Shown here one piece after another: positions 32,699-41,381 of a DNA stretch of 60,887 bases. Under the pieces are notes generated by a model. The model was not told the origin of the DNA and ran no database searches. It was given only the letters and a program-made list of their open reading frames with translations. A program made the translations under genes and the position numbers. Source of the stretch: Prevotellaceae bacterium UBA6858 (GTDB taxonomy: Bacteria > Bacteroidota > Bacteroidia > Bacteroidales > Bacteroidaceae); contig DKDC01000031.1 of assembly GCA_002451695.1 (NCBI GenBank), positions 62,843 to 123,729 of the forward strand, in the 5' to 3' direction. Each line of letters starts with the position of its first letter. Positions within the stretch are counted from its first letter, which is position 1.

Positions 32699-32749
32699 AA
32701 ACAATCCGCGCCGCTCATGGCAAAACTCATGAACGGCGCGGATTGTTTT
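32699..32749. terminator. Bidirectional terminator between TSCPD and dnaG
   Basis: AACAATCCGCGCCG pairs perfectly with CGGCGCGGATTGTT (14 bp) around a 20-base loop, with T-rich ends on both strands. It serves both convergent genes. Confidence 0.88.
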
Positions 32750-32769
32750 ATATACAGACCGTCAAAAAA

Positions 32770-34752
32770 TCACGAAAGCATCACGCGCCCCCCAGCCTGT
32801 TCCGCCAACGCCACCTCTATCCTCTTCATGTCGTTGTACCGCTTCATGAGTTCCGCCGACCTGTTGTCGTCATTGGCAACTTCGGGCTTGGCAAGCTCAG
32901 CAAGCACACGGTTGGCCTCTTCCTCAACATAGGCAAGCTTGTAGTCCGTCAGGGACTGCGACACAGCCTCCCCGATTTTGTCCTCTATCTTGCCAATCCT
33001 GTCCTGTTCCTTTTTCCTTAGCTGGTATTTCTCGCTTTCAAGCGCGGCAGCCACCTTGCTTATGTTCTGGTCGGGATGGTACAGAAAATACTTTCGCGGC
33101 GAAAAGCCGGGTTCGTGAGAATGCGCAGCAGCCTCGTTCATAATCTGCCGGTATTCGGGCGAGGAAAATTCAAGATCGTCGGAATCAAGACTGTATTTCA
33201 CCAAATCTATCACATTCATATCGCGCACGCCGTCTCCCGTATTAACACTTCCGACTTCAAGGCTGCCATAGAGCAAAACAAACTTCATTATTACATCCTC
33301 GAACTTGCGCGATTTGCCCGGCGGCGTTTCCACCACAGCCTCTGCCGCACCTGCGGCGGAATCTGTCCCGACTGTCTGCCCGACGCTGCCTGTCTGTCCT
33401 TCGGATGCCCCTTTTTCTCGCATTTCCTCGCGCCGGCGTTCCGCCAGCTTCTCACGTTTCACCTTTGTTACCGCATCCAGAAGCAAAGCCTCGTCAACAT
33501 TCATCGTCTGGCTGCATTCCTTTACGTACATGGAGCGGAGAATTTTGTCCGGGATAAGCGATATGCTCGTCACCATATTGTCTATAAGCGACGCACGGCT
33601 TACAGGATCGTCCGCGCTGTCCTCCATAAAAAGTTTTGTCTTGAACCGTATGAAATCCGTCTGATGACTGTCGATATACTGGCGGTATTCCTGCGCATTG
33701 TGTTTGCGTGCGAAACTGTCCGGGTCGTCTCCGTCGGGAAGCAGAAGCACTTTCACGTTCATCCCCTCCGCAAGCAGCATATCTATTCCGCGTATAGAGG
33801 CTTTTATACCTGCGCGGTCGCCGTCATACAATACGGTTATGTTGTTCGTGAACCGGCGTATAAGTCGGATTTGCCCTGGTGTGAGCGATGTTCCCGAGGA
33901 CGCCACAACGTTCTTTATGCCGCTTTGGTGCATGGAAATCACATCCGTATAACCCTCCACCAAAAAGCAGCGGTCCTCTTTCTGTATGTCGCGTTTCGCC
34001 ACGAATATGCCGTACAGCTCGCTGCGCTTGTTGTATATCTCCGACTCGGGCGAGTTTACATACTTTGCAGTCTCCTTGTCGGTTTTCAGCACCCTGCCGC
34101 CAAACGCCACCACCCTGCCCCCCACGGTGTGCACGGGGAATATCACACGTCCCGAAAAACGGTCGACAAGCCTGCCGTCATCGCGCTTGTAGCAAAGCCC
34201 CGTCTTCAGTATGTACTCTTCCTTGAAGCCCTTGGCGAGGGCGGCGTTGGCAAACGCGGTGCGCTCCTTCTGGCAATAGCCCAAGCCGAACTCGCGTATT
34301 GTGTCGTCGCGAAAGCCTCGGCTGCGGAAATACTGCATTCCAATTGCAATGCCGTCGGCGTGGTTATGGAGAATTTCCTGAAAGTATTTCGCCGCCCAGT
34401 CGTTGAGCACAAACATACTCTCGCGCACGTTCTCCGCCTCGCGCTCCTCGTCGGTCATTTCCTTTTCGCGTATCTCTATGTGGTATTTCCTTGCGAGCCA
34501 GCGCAAAGCCTCCGGGTAAGAAATCTGCTCGTGCTCCATAAGGAAGTGAACCACATTGCCGCCCTTTCCGCACGAGAAGCACTTGCAGATGCCACGCGCC
34601 GGCGACACGTAGAACGAAGGGGTTTTCTCGTCATGAAAGGGGCAAAGCCCGCGATAGTTCACCCCGGCGCGGCGAAGCGTTACAAATTCCGACACGACCT
34701 CCACAATGTTGGCCGTGTCCATTATTTTCTGTATGGTCTCCCTGTCAATCAC
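32770..34752 (-). CDS. dnaG: DNA primase
   Basis: 660 residues. It makes the RNA primers for replication. Visible domains are the CHC2 zinc finger (CPFHDEKTPSF through CKCFSCGKGGN, about residues 38-70), the catalytic core with EFGLGYC, and the TOPRIM domain with EGYTDVISMHQSG and YDGDRAGIKA. A DnaB-binding-type C-terminal region with low-complexity linkers follows. The frame is open to 34974, but the family start is VIDRETIQ; the codon is GTG at 34752 and overlaps the GH43 stop as GTGA. Translation coupling to a glycosidase gene is odd. Confidence 0.95.
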   Translation of the reverse strand: MIDRETIQKIMDTANIVEVVSEFVTLRRAGVNYRGLCPFHDEKTPSFYVSPARGICKCFSCGKGGNVVHFLMEHEQISYPEALRWLARKYHIEIREKEMTDEEREAENVRESMFVLNDWAAKYFQEILHNHADGIAIGMQYFRSRGFRDDTIREFGLGYCQKERTAFANAALAKGFKEEYILKTGLCYKRDDGRLVDRFSGRVIFPVHTVGGRVVAFGGRVLKTDKETAKYVNSPESEIYNKRSELYGIFVAKRDIQKEDRCFLVEGYTDVISMHQSGIKNVVASSGTSLTPGQIRLIRRFTNNITVLYDGDRAGIKASIRGIDMLLAEGMNVKVLLLPDGDDPDSFARKHNAQEYRQYIDSHQTDFIRFKTKLFMEDSADDPVSRASLIDNMVTSISLIPDKILRSMYVKECSQTMNVDEALLLDAVTKVKREKLAERRREEMREKGASEGQTGSVGQTVGTDSAAGAAEAVVETPPGKSRKFEDVIMKFVLLYGSLEVGSVNTGDGVRDMNVIDLVKYSLDSDDLEFSSPEYRQIMNEAAAHSHEPGFSPRKYFLYHPDQNISKVAAALESEKYQLRKKEQDRIGKIEDKIGEAVSQSLTDYKLAYVEEEANRVLAELAKPEVANDDNRSAELMKRYNDMKRIEVALAEQAGGRVMLS

Positions 34753-35729
34753 TTTCTTTTGGCGAGTTTTAGTTTGCCGCTTTTCGTGAATTTTATCTTG
34801 TCTATGCACACCACCCTGTCCCAGCTGGGCTTTTTGCAACCGGGGTCTGCATGGCGGTGGTAAACCATATACAATTTGCCGTCCTTTCCCTCGACCATGC
34901 TGTTGTGTCCCGGCGAGGAAACGCCGCGCTCCAAGTCGGTAGCGAGCATAGGGTTGCTGTCGTACTTGCGCCACGGCCCTAACGGTGAATCCGCCTCCGA
35001 CACGCCTATTCCATAGTGTTCATAGCCTGTGTCGTTTGCCGAGTATGTCATTATATATTTGCCCTTGTGCTTTATGACCCAAGGGCCTTCGTTGCAGCGG
35101 TTCTTTTCCCAATTTACGCGTTCCCAATCCTGCGACGCCACCGACACCAATTTCGGCTCGCCGACAATTCCGCTCAAGTCGTCTTTCAGCCTGGCGGCAT
35201 AAATCTCCCCTGTCGCCACGCCGTCTTTCGTGAAGTTGTGGCTGTAATAAAGATACGGCTCGCCATTGTCGTCAATAAAAATATCGCAATCTATTGCCGA
35301 ATACTTCATGTCCGTCCAAGGCTCATACAAGTCTGTATATCCTCCGTCGGGGCGGTCGCTCACGGCAAGGCAGGTAATCAACCCGTTGCGCTTGGGGCTG
35401 TAACAGCTGAACGTAAGGTAAAATTTGCCTTTGTACACCCTCACCTCGGGAGCCCAAAAACAGGTTGCGCCCTCATAATCCCCGCCTTTTGCCTCATAGA
35501 GCATTCCGCCGTACTGCCAGTTTTTCAAATCAGTTGACGTATAATACTCAAAGCCCTTGTCGGTTGTGGAAGTGCCTGTAAGATAATAGGTCCCGCCGCT
35601 TCTGTAAACGCACGGATCTGCAAGCAAAATAGGTTTTCCGCCACTGTAACACAGCGGATCGTGCCTCTTTCCCGACACCGCACCCGCACACAGCACACAC
35701 AACAATATGACTATTCTTGCCATTCTCAT
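34749..35729 (-). CDS. Glycoside hydrolase family 43 protein
   Basis: 326 residues with a signal peptide (about 1-20). The five-bladed propeller GH43 signatures are present: LLADPCVYRSGGTYYLTGT (catalytic base Asp), CFWAPEVRVYKGKFYLTF, the modulating Asp in AIDCDIFIDDNGEPYLYY, and NEGPWVIKHKGKYIMTYS (acid Glu). It probably releases arabinose or xylose from plant polysaccharide in the periplasm. An alternative start is 35723. Its stop overlaps the GTG start of dnaG. Confidence 0.92.
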   Translation of the reverse strand: MRMARIVILLCVLCAGAVSGKRHDPLCYSGGKPILLADPCVYRSGGTYYLTGTSTTDKGFEYYTSTDLKNWQYGGMLYEAKGGDYEGATCFWAPEVRVYKGKFYLTFSCYSPKRNGLITCLAVSDRPDGGYTDLYEPWTDMKYSAIDCDIFIDDNGEPYLYYSHNFTKDGVATGEIYAARLKDDLSGIVGEPKLVSVASQDWERVNWEKNRCNEGPWVIKHKGKYIMTYSANDTGYEHYGIGVSEADSPLGPWRKYDSNPMLATDLERGVSSPGHNSMVEGKDGKLYMVYHRHADPGCKKPSWDRVVCIDKIKFTKSGKLKLAKRK

Positions 35730-35750
35730 TATATTCCTGTTTTATATGTA

Positions 35751-35758
35751 CAAAGATA
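35751..35758 (-). promoter_or_regulatory. -7 promoter box of the GH43 gene
   Basis: The minus strand reads TATCTTTG, 21 bases before the GH43 start. dnaG downstream may depend on it. Confidence 0.5.
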
Positions 35759-35855
35759 GTCATTTGAAATCATCCGCAAAAACAAAGCCGCCTGTAAATG
35801 CCCCAGCCGCACAACGCGTGTTTCGTGAAAAGCGCCTTATGACTTGCACTAAAAA

Positions 35856-35977
35856 CCATGTCTGATGCAGGAAAAAACCACATAGGACACAGGAAAAATT
35901 ATATCAGACATAAACCAAACTACATCAGACCTTTTTTCGCCATTTGCAAACATCTGAAAAACAAAAACTTACAAAAG
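35856..35977 (+). repeat. 21-bp-pitch intergenic repeat, copy F
   Basis: Modules start at 35856, 35878, 35899 and 35920. One spacer is 7 bp (GAAAAAA), the only spacing deviation found in the complete arrays; the last module runs straight into the flank (CAGACCTTTTTTCGCC). The flank TTTGCAAACATCTGAAAAACAAA, CTTACAA ends about 35977. It lies between divergent genes GH43 and flippase. Confidence 0.9.
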
Positions 35978-36067
35978 CAACCACAAAACCGTTAAGTCTT
36001 TCACATTCTGCCAGTTACGCTTTTGGGTCTCTTAGCGACAAGAGAGTTCCGTTTGCGCGAAAAAAAC

Positions 36068-36075
36068 TATCTTTG
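36068..36075 (+). promoter_or_regulatory. -7 promoter box very close to the flippase start
   Basis: TATCTTTG ends only 7 bases before the ATG at 36083. If it is the promoter, the mRNA would have almost no leader. Confidence 0.4.
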
Positions 36076-36082
36076 CACATAT

Positions 36083-37600
36083 ATGTCAGGCAACAGCACA
36101 GGTTCAGCGGCAAACAGTTCCCCACGCGGGGCTTACGGCAAGATTTTGAAGTACACCGGTCTTTTTGGCGGCGTACAGATGTTGCAGGTGCTTATTTCCA
36201 TAGTGCGCAACAAATGCGCCGCAATTTTCATAGGGCGCGTGGGGATTGGCATCACCGACATACTGAACCGCACCACCGATATGTTCTCCGCCCTCACCAA
36301 CCTCGGGCTGCCGCTTAGCGGAGTTAGGGAAATCTCGGCACAACAAGCGTCGGAGAACCGCGAGAAAGTGCTTTCGTCAATAGCCACGATAAGGCTGTGG
36401 TGCATGATGACAGGACTGTTTGGAACTTCTATATGCGCCATTTTGTCAGAACCTGTAAACAGGTATTTTTTCGCCTCAACCCTGCCCCAAGGCTTCATAG
36501 CCCTCGTCTCCCCTGTTGTGTTCATGATGGCGGTTTACGGGGGCGAGGTGGCAATACTCAAAGGCACGCGAAACCTCAAGCGGCTTGCATCTGTCTCCGT
36601 AATCGGCTCGATGGTCTCGCTGTGCGCAACTGTCACGCTTTATGTTTCCTTCGGCATTGACGGCATACCGTGGGCTTTGCTTGCCGGCACTCTCGCCCTG
36701 CTTGTGCCGGCGCTCCATACAACAGGGAAGCTATTCCCGTGGAACAGGGCGGTGTTCTCCGCTTCCCGCCTGCGTGCCGGAAAGACGCTGCTCGCACTCG
36801 GAGTGTCATACGTGGCGGCGGGATTTGCAGGAACGGGAGCTGAAATGGCGGTAAGGGCATTCATCGCCGGCACGAAAGGCTCATTGGGCGATGTGGGCAT
36901 ATATGCTTCGGGCTTCGTGCTGTGCGTAACCTACACAAGGCTTGTTTTCGTGGCAATGGACGCGGACTATTTTCCGAGACTGTCGGCTGTGGCGGAAAAC
37001 AAGGCGGAAAGGGACGCCGTTGTATCGAGGCAAATAGACGTGTGCGTGCTTATGATGGCTCCTATGCTTGTGGCGTTCATCATGTTTCTGCCAATTGCCG
37101 TAAGGATATTGTACAGCCCAGAGTTTATGGGGGCGGTGGGAATGTGTCTCGGGGCTGCGGGCTATCTGTTTGCAAAGGCGGTAATCGCGCCGATAGAATA
37201 CATTCCGCTCGCCAAGGGAGACTCGCTGACGTATTTCATAATGGAACTGGCATACGACGCTATCTTTGTGCTGCTTGTCATTGCGGGCTACAGACGGTGG
37301 GGACTTGAGGGCGCAGGTATGGCTCTCACCGCCTCATATCTGCTCGACCTGCTAATGGTGCTTGCCGTATATCGCAGAATTTACGGCTACGCCATTGCTC
37401 CAAACACCTTGAATACAATCCTTGCACAGGCTGCCATCGTGGCTGCCGCATTGGCGGCGTTTGTTTCGGGCTACGGAACAATACAATATATAGCAGGTGC
37501 GGCGTTGCTTGCGCTCTCCGCATTTTTCAGCATCAGGAAACTTAACCTTTCATGGAAGCAAATAAGACAGACATTGCGAAGCCGCACAACGGGGAAGTGA
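36083..37600 (+). CDS. Polysaccharide flippase (oligosaccharide transporter, MATE/Wzx type)
   Basis: 505 residues with 12 or more hydrophobic segments. The N-terminal segment with the VRNKCAAIFIGRVGIGITDIL and MFSALTNLGLPLSGVREIS pattern is typical of the polysaccharide biosynthesis / oligosaccharide flippase family. It would move lipid-linked sugar repeats across the inner membrane. It overlaps the following glycosyltransferase gene by 49 bases, so the two form one operon. The frame opens at 36023; MSGNSTG at 36083 follows a -7 box. Confidence 0.88.
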   Translation: MSGNSTGSAANSSPRGAYGKILKYTGLFGGVQMLQVLISIVRNKCAAIFIGRVGIGITDILNRTTDMFSALTNLGLPLSGVREISAQQASENREKVLSSIATIRLWCMMTGLFGTSICAILSEPVNRYFFASTLPQGFIALVSPVVFMMAVYGGEVAILKGTRNLKRLASVSVIGSMVSLCATVTLYVSFGIDGIPWALLAGTLALLVPALHTTGKLFPWNRAVFSASRLRAGKTLLALGVSYVAAGFAGTGAEMAVRAFIAGTKGSLGDVGIYASGFVLCVTYTRLVFVAMDADYFPRLSAVAENKAERDAVVSRQIDVCVLMMAPMLVAFIMFLPIAVRILYSPEFMGAVGMCLGAAGYLFAKAVIAPIEYIPLAKGDSLTYFIMELAYDAIFVLLVIAGYRRWGLEGAGMALTASYLLDLLMVLAVYRRIYGYAIAPNTLNTILAQAAIVAAALAAFVSGYGTIQYIAGAALLALSAFFSIRKLNLSWKQIRQTLRSRTTGK

Positions 37601-38574
37601 AAGTGAGCGTGCTGATGACGGTGTTTAACGAAGAAAAGTATCTCCGCAAAAGCATTGATTCGGTACTTTCGCAACACGAGCGGCATATTGAGCTTGTTGC
37701 CGTTGACGATGCGTCAACCGACAGTTCCCCGGAAATCCTGAAGGAATACGCGGCAAAAGACGCCAGGGTGAGCGTTTTCCGCAACAAGCAAAACATGGGG
37801 CTTGTAAAGAGCAGGATAACCGCCCTTGCACAAGCTCGCGGCAAATACACGCTGATAACCGACGCTGACGACTTCCTTTCCCCCGATGCCATAAGCTCCG
37901 CGCTCGAAAGCATTAGGCAAACCGGGGCGGAGGCAGCCGTGCTCGACCTGCAACTGTATCATTCCGATAACGACATACGCCCGTACAACAGTTCGCCGAT
38001 GCCAAAGACAATCAGCGGCAGCGAGGCTTTCGACTTGTGCATACAGGGAAAACTGCATGGGCTGTGCGTGGAGGAAAGGAGGCTTTACGAAAAAATTCCG
38101 TTTGACGACACGTGCCGGCTTTACAGCGACGACAACACGGCGCGGCTTCACTATTACATCGCAAGCAATGTGTGTTTTTGCAAGGGCAGGTATTATTACC
38201 GCCAGCACGCGGCAAGCGAAACCCACAAGGTATCCGTAAGGCGTTTTGATTACTTGCTCGCAAACCTAAGTCTCAAAAAACAAATGCAGGAGTTGCACGC
38301 CGGGAAAAAGAGTATGGAGTTGGTGGAGACGCACCGCTGGAAAAACATTGTGGCGCACTACAAGCTGCTGGCAGAACACCGCGAGGCTTTCACGGAAAAG
38401 GAAAGGCAGGAGGCGTTGGGCATCATAGCCCGGAGCATAAGCGCGACAGACTTTCGGCTGATACCTGCAAAACTGAAAATGCGCCCGCCGTACTGGCCAG
38501 CGCACTCACTGAAAAATTTCATCCTATGGCAGAAAATTTATTTTGCGCTGCGCAAAATGGCCTGCAAGGGATGA
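37552..38574 (+). CDS. Glycosyltransferase family 2 protein
   Basis: 340 residues. The GT-A fold shows KVSVLMTVFNEEKYLRKSIDSVLSQ (about 17-41), VAVDDASTDSS (nucleotide-sugar binding) and the DXD-type LITDADDFLSPD near residue 104. It adds one sugar from a nucleotide donor to a lipid- or polysaccharide acceptor in the cytoplasm. It overlaps the flippase gene by 49 bases in another frame. The start could be slightly later (a valine at residue 17 begins the domain). Confidence 0.88.
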   Translation: MEANKTDIAKPHNGEVKVSVLMTVFNEEKYLRKSIDSVLSQHERHIELVAVDDASTDSSPEILKEYAAKDARVSVFRNKQNMGLVKSRITALAQARGKYTLITDADDFLSPDAISSALESIRQTGAEAAVLDLQLYHSDNDIRPYNSSPMPKTISGSEAFDLCIQGKLHGLCVEERRLYEKIPFDDTCRLYSDDNTARLHYYIASNVCFCKGRYYYRQHAASETHKVSVRRFDYLLANLSLKKQMQELHAGKKSMELVETHRWKNIVAHYKLLAEHREAFTEKERQEALGIIARSISATDFRLIPAKLKMRPPYWPAHSLKNFILWQKIYFALRKMACKG

Positions 38575-38622
38575 AGTCCGCCGCACATCCCTTGCGCAGC
38601 CCCCGCGCTGCCACATTGAAAA

Positions 38623-38666
38623 GATTTTGCCCTTTCCCGAAACAATATTCGCGAAAGGGCAAAATC
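38623..38666. terminator. Convergent terminator
   Basis: GATTTTGCCCTTTC pairs perfectly with GAAAGGGCAAAATC (14 bp) between the glycosyltransferase (+) and serine palmitoyltransferase (-) genes. On the minus strand TTTT follows. Confidence 0.85.
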
Positions 38667-38696
38667 GTATGTCGTATGAAGTCCGCGCTACACGGC

Positions 38697-39884
38697 TTAT
38701 TTTACAATCTCAAGCTCCTTGAAAACTTTCAGCAACTTGTCAACGGCGGTTTTCACCTGTTCCTTTGTGTGCGTTGCCATAAGCGCGAACCTCACCAGAG
38801 TGTCCTGCGGGGCGCACGCGGGAGGTATCACAGGATTTATGAAGACTCCTTCCTCGAAAGCGCGGCGCGTTACGAGGAATGTCTTGTCAACATCGCGCAC
38901 ATACAGGGGAATTATCGGAGATTCCGTAGCCCCAATCTCGAAGCCGCTGTCGCGGAAAAGTTTCAAGGCGTAGTTTGTAACGTCCCACAAGTGTTCTATT
39001 CGCTCAGGCTCGTTCTGGATTATATGAAGTGCCTCCATGGCGCAAGCGGTTGCTGCCGGAGTGTCGCTGGCACTGAATATGTAAGTGCGGGCGTTGTGGC
39101 GCAGCCAGTTTATGGTGTATTTGTCCGAGGCTATGAAGCCGCCAATCGAAGCGAGGCTCTTGCTGAAAGTACCCATAATCAAATCAACTTCATCGCGAAG
39201 TCCGAAATGGTCGCAAACACCTCGTCCCTGTTTTCCGAACACTCCGAGGCCGTGGGCCTCGTCAACCATTACCGTGGCGTTGTACTTGTGTTTAAGGCGG
39301 ATTATCTCTGGAAGATTTGCAAGATCGCCCTCCATTGAGAACACTCCGTCAACAACTATGAGCTTCACTGCTTCGGGGCGGCATTTCTTGAGCTGTTTCT
39401 CAAGATCCTCCATGTCGTTGTGCTTGTACTTGAGGCAGGTTGAGAACGACAGCCTGCGGCCGTCCACAATCGAGGCATGGTCCCGGTCGTCGCAAATAAC
39501 ATAGTCGTCGCGCCCCGTGAGACATGAAACCACGCCGCTGTTTACGCTGAAACCCGTGGAGAAGCACAAAGCCTCGTCCTTGCCCTCAAATTCCGCCAGC
39601 TCCTTTTCAAGCTGCACGTGGAGGTCGAGTGTTCCGTTGAGAAAGCGCGAGCCGGCACAGCCGGAACCGTATTTTTCAAGAGCCTTCACGCCCGCAGCTA
39701 TCACACGCGGGTCGGACGTGAGGCCTGTGTAGGCATTGCTTCCGAACATAAGCACCTTGTGGCCGCCCATGTTCACCTCGGTATCTTGCTTTCCGTCTAT
39801 TTCACGGAAATAAGGATATACGCCTTTTGCCATATACTGCTGCGGCAGGTCGTATTTCTTTAATCTTTCCTGTAATAATCCCAT
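38697..39884 (-). CDS. spt: Serine palmitoyltransferase (sphingolipid synthesis)
   Basis: 395 residues. This PLP enzyme of the alpha-oxoamine synthase family condenses serine with a fatty acyl-CoA to give 3-ketosphinganine. It has LMFGSNAYTGLT, GSGCAGSRFLNGTLDLHVQLE, DEAHGLG (208-214) and the PLP lysine in TFSKSLASIGGF (K242). The opening MGLLQERLKKYDLPQQYMAKG strongly resembles the Bacteroides Spt. Related glycine C-acetyltransferases are the main alternative. The frame opens at 39911, but MGLLQ at 39884 is the family start. It is divergent from a lipid kinase gene. Confidence 0.88.
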   Translation of the reverse strand: MGLLQERLKKYDLPQQYMAKGVYPYFREIDGKQDTEVNMGGHKVLMFGSNAYTGLTSDPRVIAAGVKALEKYGSGCAGSRFLNGTLDLHVQLEKELAEFEGKDEALCFSTGFSVNSGVVSCLTGRDDYVICDDRDHASIVDGRRLSFSTCLKYKHNDMEDLEKQLKKCRPEAVKLIVVDGVFSMEGDLANLPEIIRLKHKYNATVMVDEAHGLGVFGKQGRGVCDHFGLRDEVDLIMGTFSKSLASIGGFIASDKYTINWLRHNARTYIFSASDTPAATACAMEALHIIQNEPERIEHLWDVTNYALKLFRDSGFEIGATESPIIPLYVRDVDKTFLVTRRAFEEGVFINPVIPPACAPQDTLVRFALMATHTKEQVKTAVDKLLKVFKELEIVK

Positions 39885-39925
39885 TATTCCTATAAGATTG
39901 TCAAGAGACAAGTTCTAAAACTGTG

Positions 39926-39933
39926 CAAAGGTA
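39926..39933 (-). promoter_or_regulatory. -7 promoter box of spt
   Basis: The minus strand reads TACCTTTG, 41 bases before the chosen start. Confidence 0.45.
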
Positions 39934-40030
39934 ATTATTTTTGTTAAAACGCGAAGTCCCACCACTCTAAAAACGCACACACTTGGGAATTTTAGCCAGG
40001 CAAGCCGACAAGAAATTGAAAAAATAGACG

Positions 40031-40038
40031 TAAATTTG
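40031..40038 (+). promoter_or_regulatory. -7 promoter box very close to the lipid kinase start
   Basis: TAAATTTG ends 7 bases before the ATG at 40046, so the transcript would be nearly leaderless if this box is used. Confidence 0.4.
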
Positions 40039-40045
40039 CAACACT

Positions 40046-41059
40046 ATGTTGGCTAAAAAACGTATAACATTCATTATAAACCCCATATCGGGAACACGCG
40101 ACAAGAGGTTTATAATCCGGGGCATAGACAAGCTTCTGGACAAGGACAAGTTTGACTACAACATAGAGATGACCCAATATGCCGGGCACGCACGCGAAAT
40201 ATCACAACGCGCAAAGGATGCGGACACCGACATAGTGGTTGCCGTGGGCGGGGACGGGACTGTGAACGAGGTGGCTTCGGAACTTGTGGGCAGCAACACG
40301 GCCCTCGCGCTGATACCGTGCGGTTCGGGCGACGGGCTGGCGCGCCACCTGCAAATACCGCTCAACATAAAGGGCGCGATAGAGACAATAAACCGCTGCA
40401 ACATCGAGGCCCTTGACTACGCAACCGTTTGCGGCCGCCCGTTTTTCGTCACCTGCGGAATGGGGTTCGACGCCTATGTGAGCTACAAGTTTGCCGAGGC
40501 AAAGACACGCGGCGTGCTGACGTATCTTGAGCAGGCGCTCACAGAATGGCTGCGCTACAAGCCGGAGACATACACCGTAGAGGACGCCAACGGAACGGAA
40601 AAATACAAGGCATTCCTCATAACCTGCGCCAATTCCTCGGAATATGGCAACAACGCCTACATAGCCCCGCAAGCCTCAATGACCGACGGAATGCTCGACG
40701 TTACGATTGTGGAGCCGTTCAATGCCATAGAAGCCCCGCAGCTCGCCCTGCAACTGTTCAGCAAGACATTGCGCCCCGGAAGCCATGTGAGGATGATACG
40801 CACCAACAAGCTGACGGTGCACCGCGAAAAGGCGGGAGTGATACACTGCGACGGCGACCCTATGGAGGCAGGAAAAGACTTGCAGTTCGAGCTTATACCC
40901 CACGGACTGAAAATGGTTACGAACCCCAACGCCAAATCAGACAGGACGAACATTTTCCAAAACATCGCGAACCTTGCCGACGAACTGCAAACACGCAGCC
41001 GCCAGTTTGCCGAAAAGAACAACCCCATAAACGTCATAAACAAACTCATGGGGAAATAA
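40046..41059 (+). CDS. Diacylglycerol kinase family lipid kinase (YegS/BmrU-like)
   Basis: 337 residues. The DAGK catalytic domain shows FIINPISGTRDKR (5-17), VVAVGGDGTVNEVASEL (the GGDGT motif) and IPCGSGDGLARHLQIP. The second domain ends with IHCDGDPMEAGKD. It phosphorylates a lipid alcohol such as diacylglycerol or a sphingoid/ceramide. Its position divergent from spt, 161 bases away, makes a sphingolipid substrate attractive, but that is context only. Repeat copy G follows. Confidence 0.9.
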   Translation: MLAKKRITFIINPISGTRDKRFIIRGIDKLLDKDKFDYNIEMTQYAGHAREISQRAKDADTDIVVAVGGDGTVNEVASELVGSNTALALIPCGSGDGLARHLQIPLNIKGAIETINRCNIEALDYATVCGRPFFVTCGMGFDAYVSYKFAEAKTRGVLTYLEQALTEWLRYKPETYTVEDANGTEKYKAFLITCANSSEYGNNAYIAPQASMTDGMLDVTIVEPFNAIEAPQLALQLFSKTLRPGSHVRMIRTNKLTVHREKAGVIHCDGDPMEAGKDLQFELIPHGLKMVTNPNAKSDRTNIFQNIANLADELQTRSRQFAEKNNPINVINKLMGK

Positions 41060-41159
41060 ACCGCAGCCCGCACATACCGCGCCGTGCGCCCTCCACTTTC
41101 CGCCGTTTTTCGCAAGTGACTCACAGCCAGCGGTTTAGCGATTACTTAATCAATTCCAT

Positions 41160-41273
41160 AAGACTTTGTTATTCAGATATTTGAAAAGGCAAAAATTATG
41201 TCCGATGTAGTTTGAATTATATCTGATATAATTTTTCCTGCGTCCTATGTAGTTTTTCCCACATCAGACATAG
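41160..41273 (-). repeat. 21-bp-pitch intergenic repeat, copy G
   Basis: Modules start at 41196, 41217, 41238 and 41259 in exact 21-bp phase, with spacers TTTGAA, TTTTTC and TTTTTC. The flank is on the left in reverse orientation (CTTTGTTATTCAGATATTTGAAAAGGC). It lies between the lipid kinase and rlmN genes, both plus strand. Confidence 0.88.
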
Positions 41274-41349
41274 TTTTCACGCACCGCCGCCCTTGTCCGT
41301 CCGTTCTGCACAAACTGCGGACAAAAATGCAATCTCATGGAAAATTTGT

Positions 41350-41357
41350 AATTTTGC
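41350..41357 (+). promoter_or_regulatory. -7 promoter box of rlmN
   Basis: TAATTTTG, 24 bases before the ATG at 41382. It probably drives rlmN-pdxA and perhaps the lipid head-group genes behind them. Confidence 0.5.
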
Positions 41358-41381
41358 ATTATAGAACATAAAACCATAATC

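Noticed and set aside
33076..34863. 595-residue open frame antisense to dnaG
   Set aside because: dnaG has zinc-finger and TOPRIM motifs in the other strand; the antisense frame has no recognisable domain and reflects codon bias.
34753..34974. 74-residue N-terminal extension of dnaG
   Set aside because: It lies inside GH43, is low-complexity and has no counterpart in primases; the GTG at 34752 is the family start.
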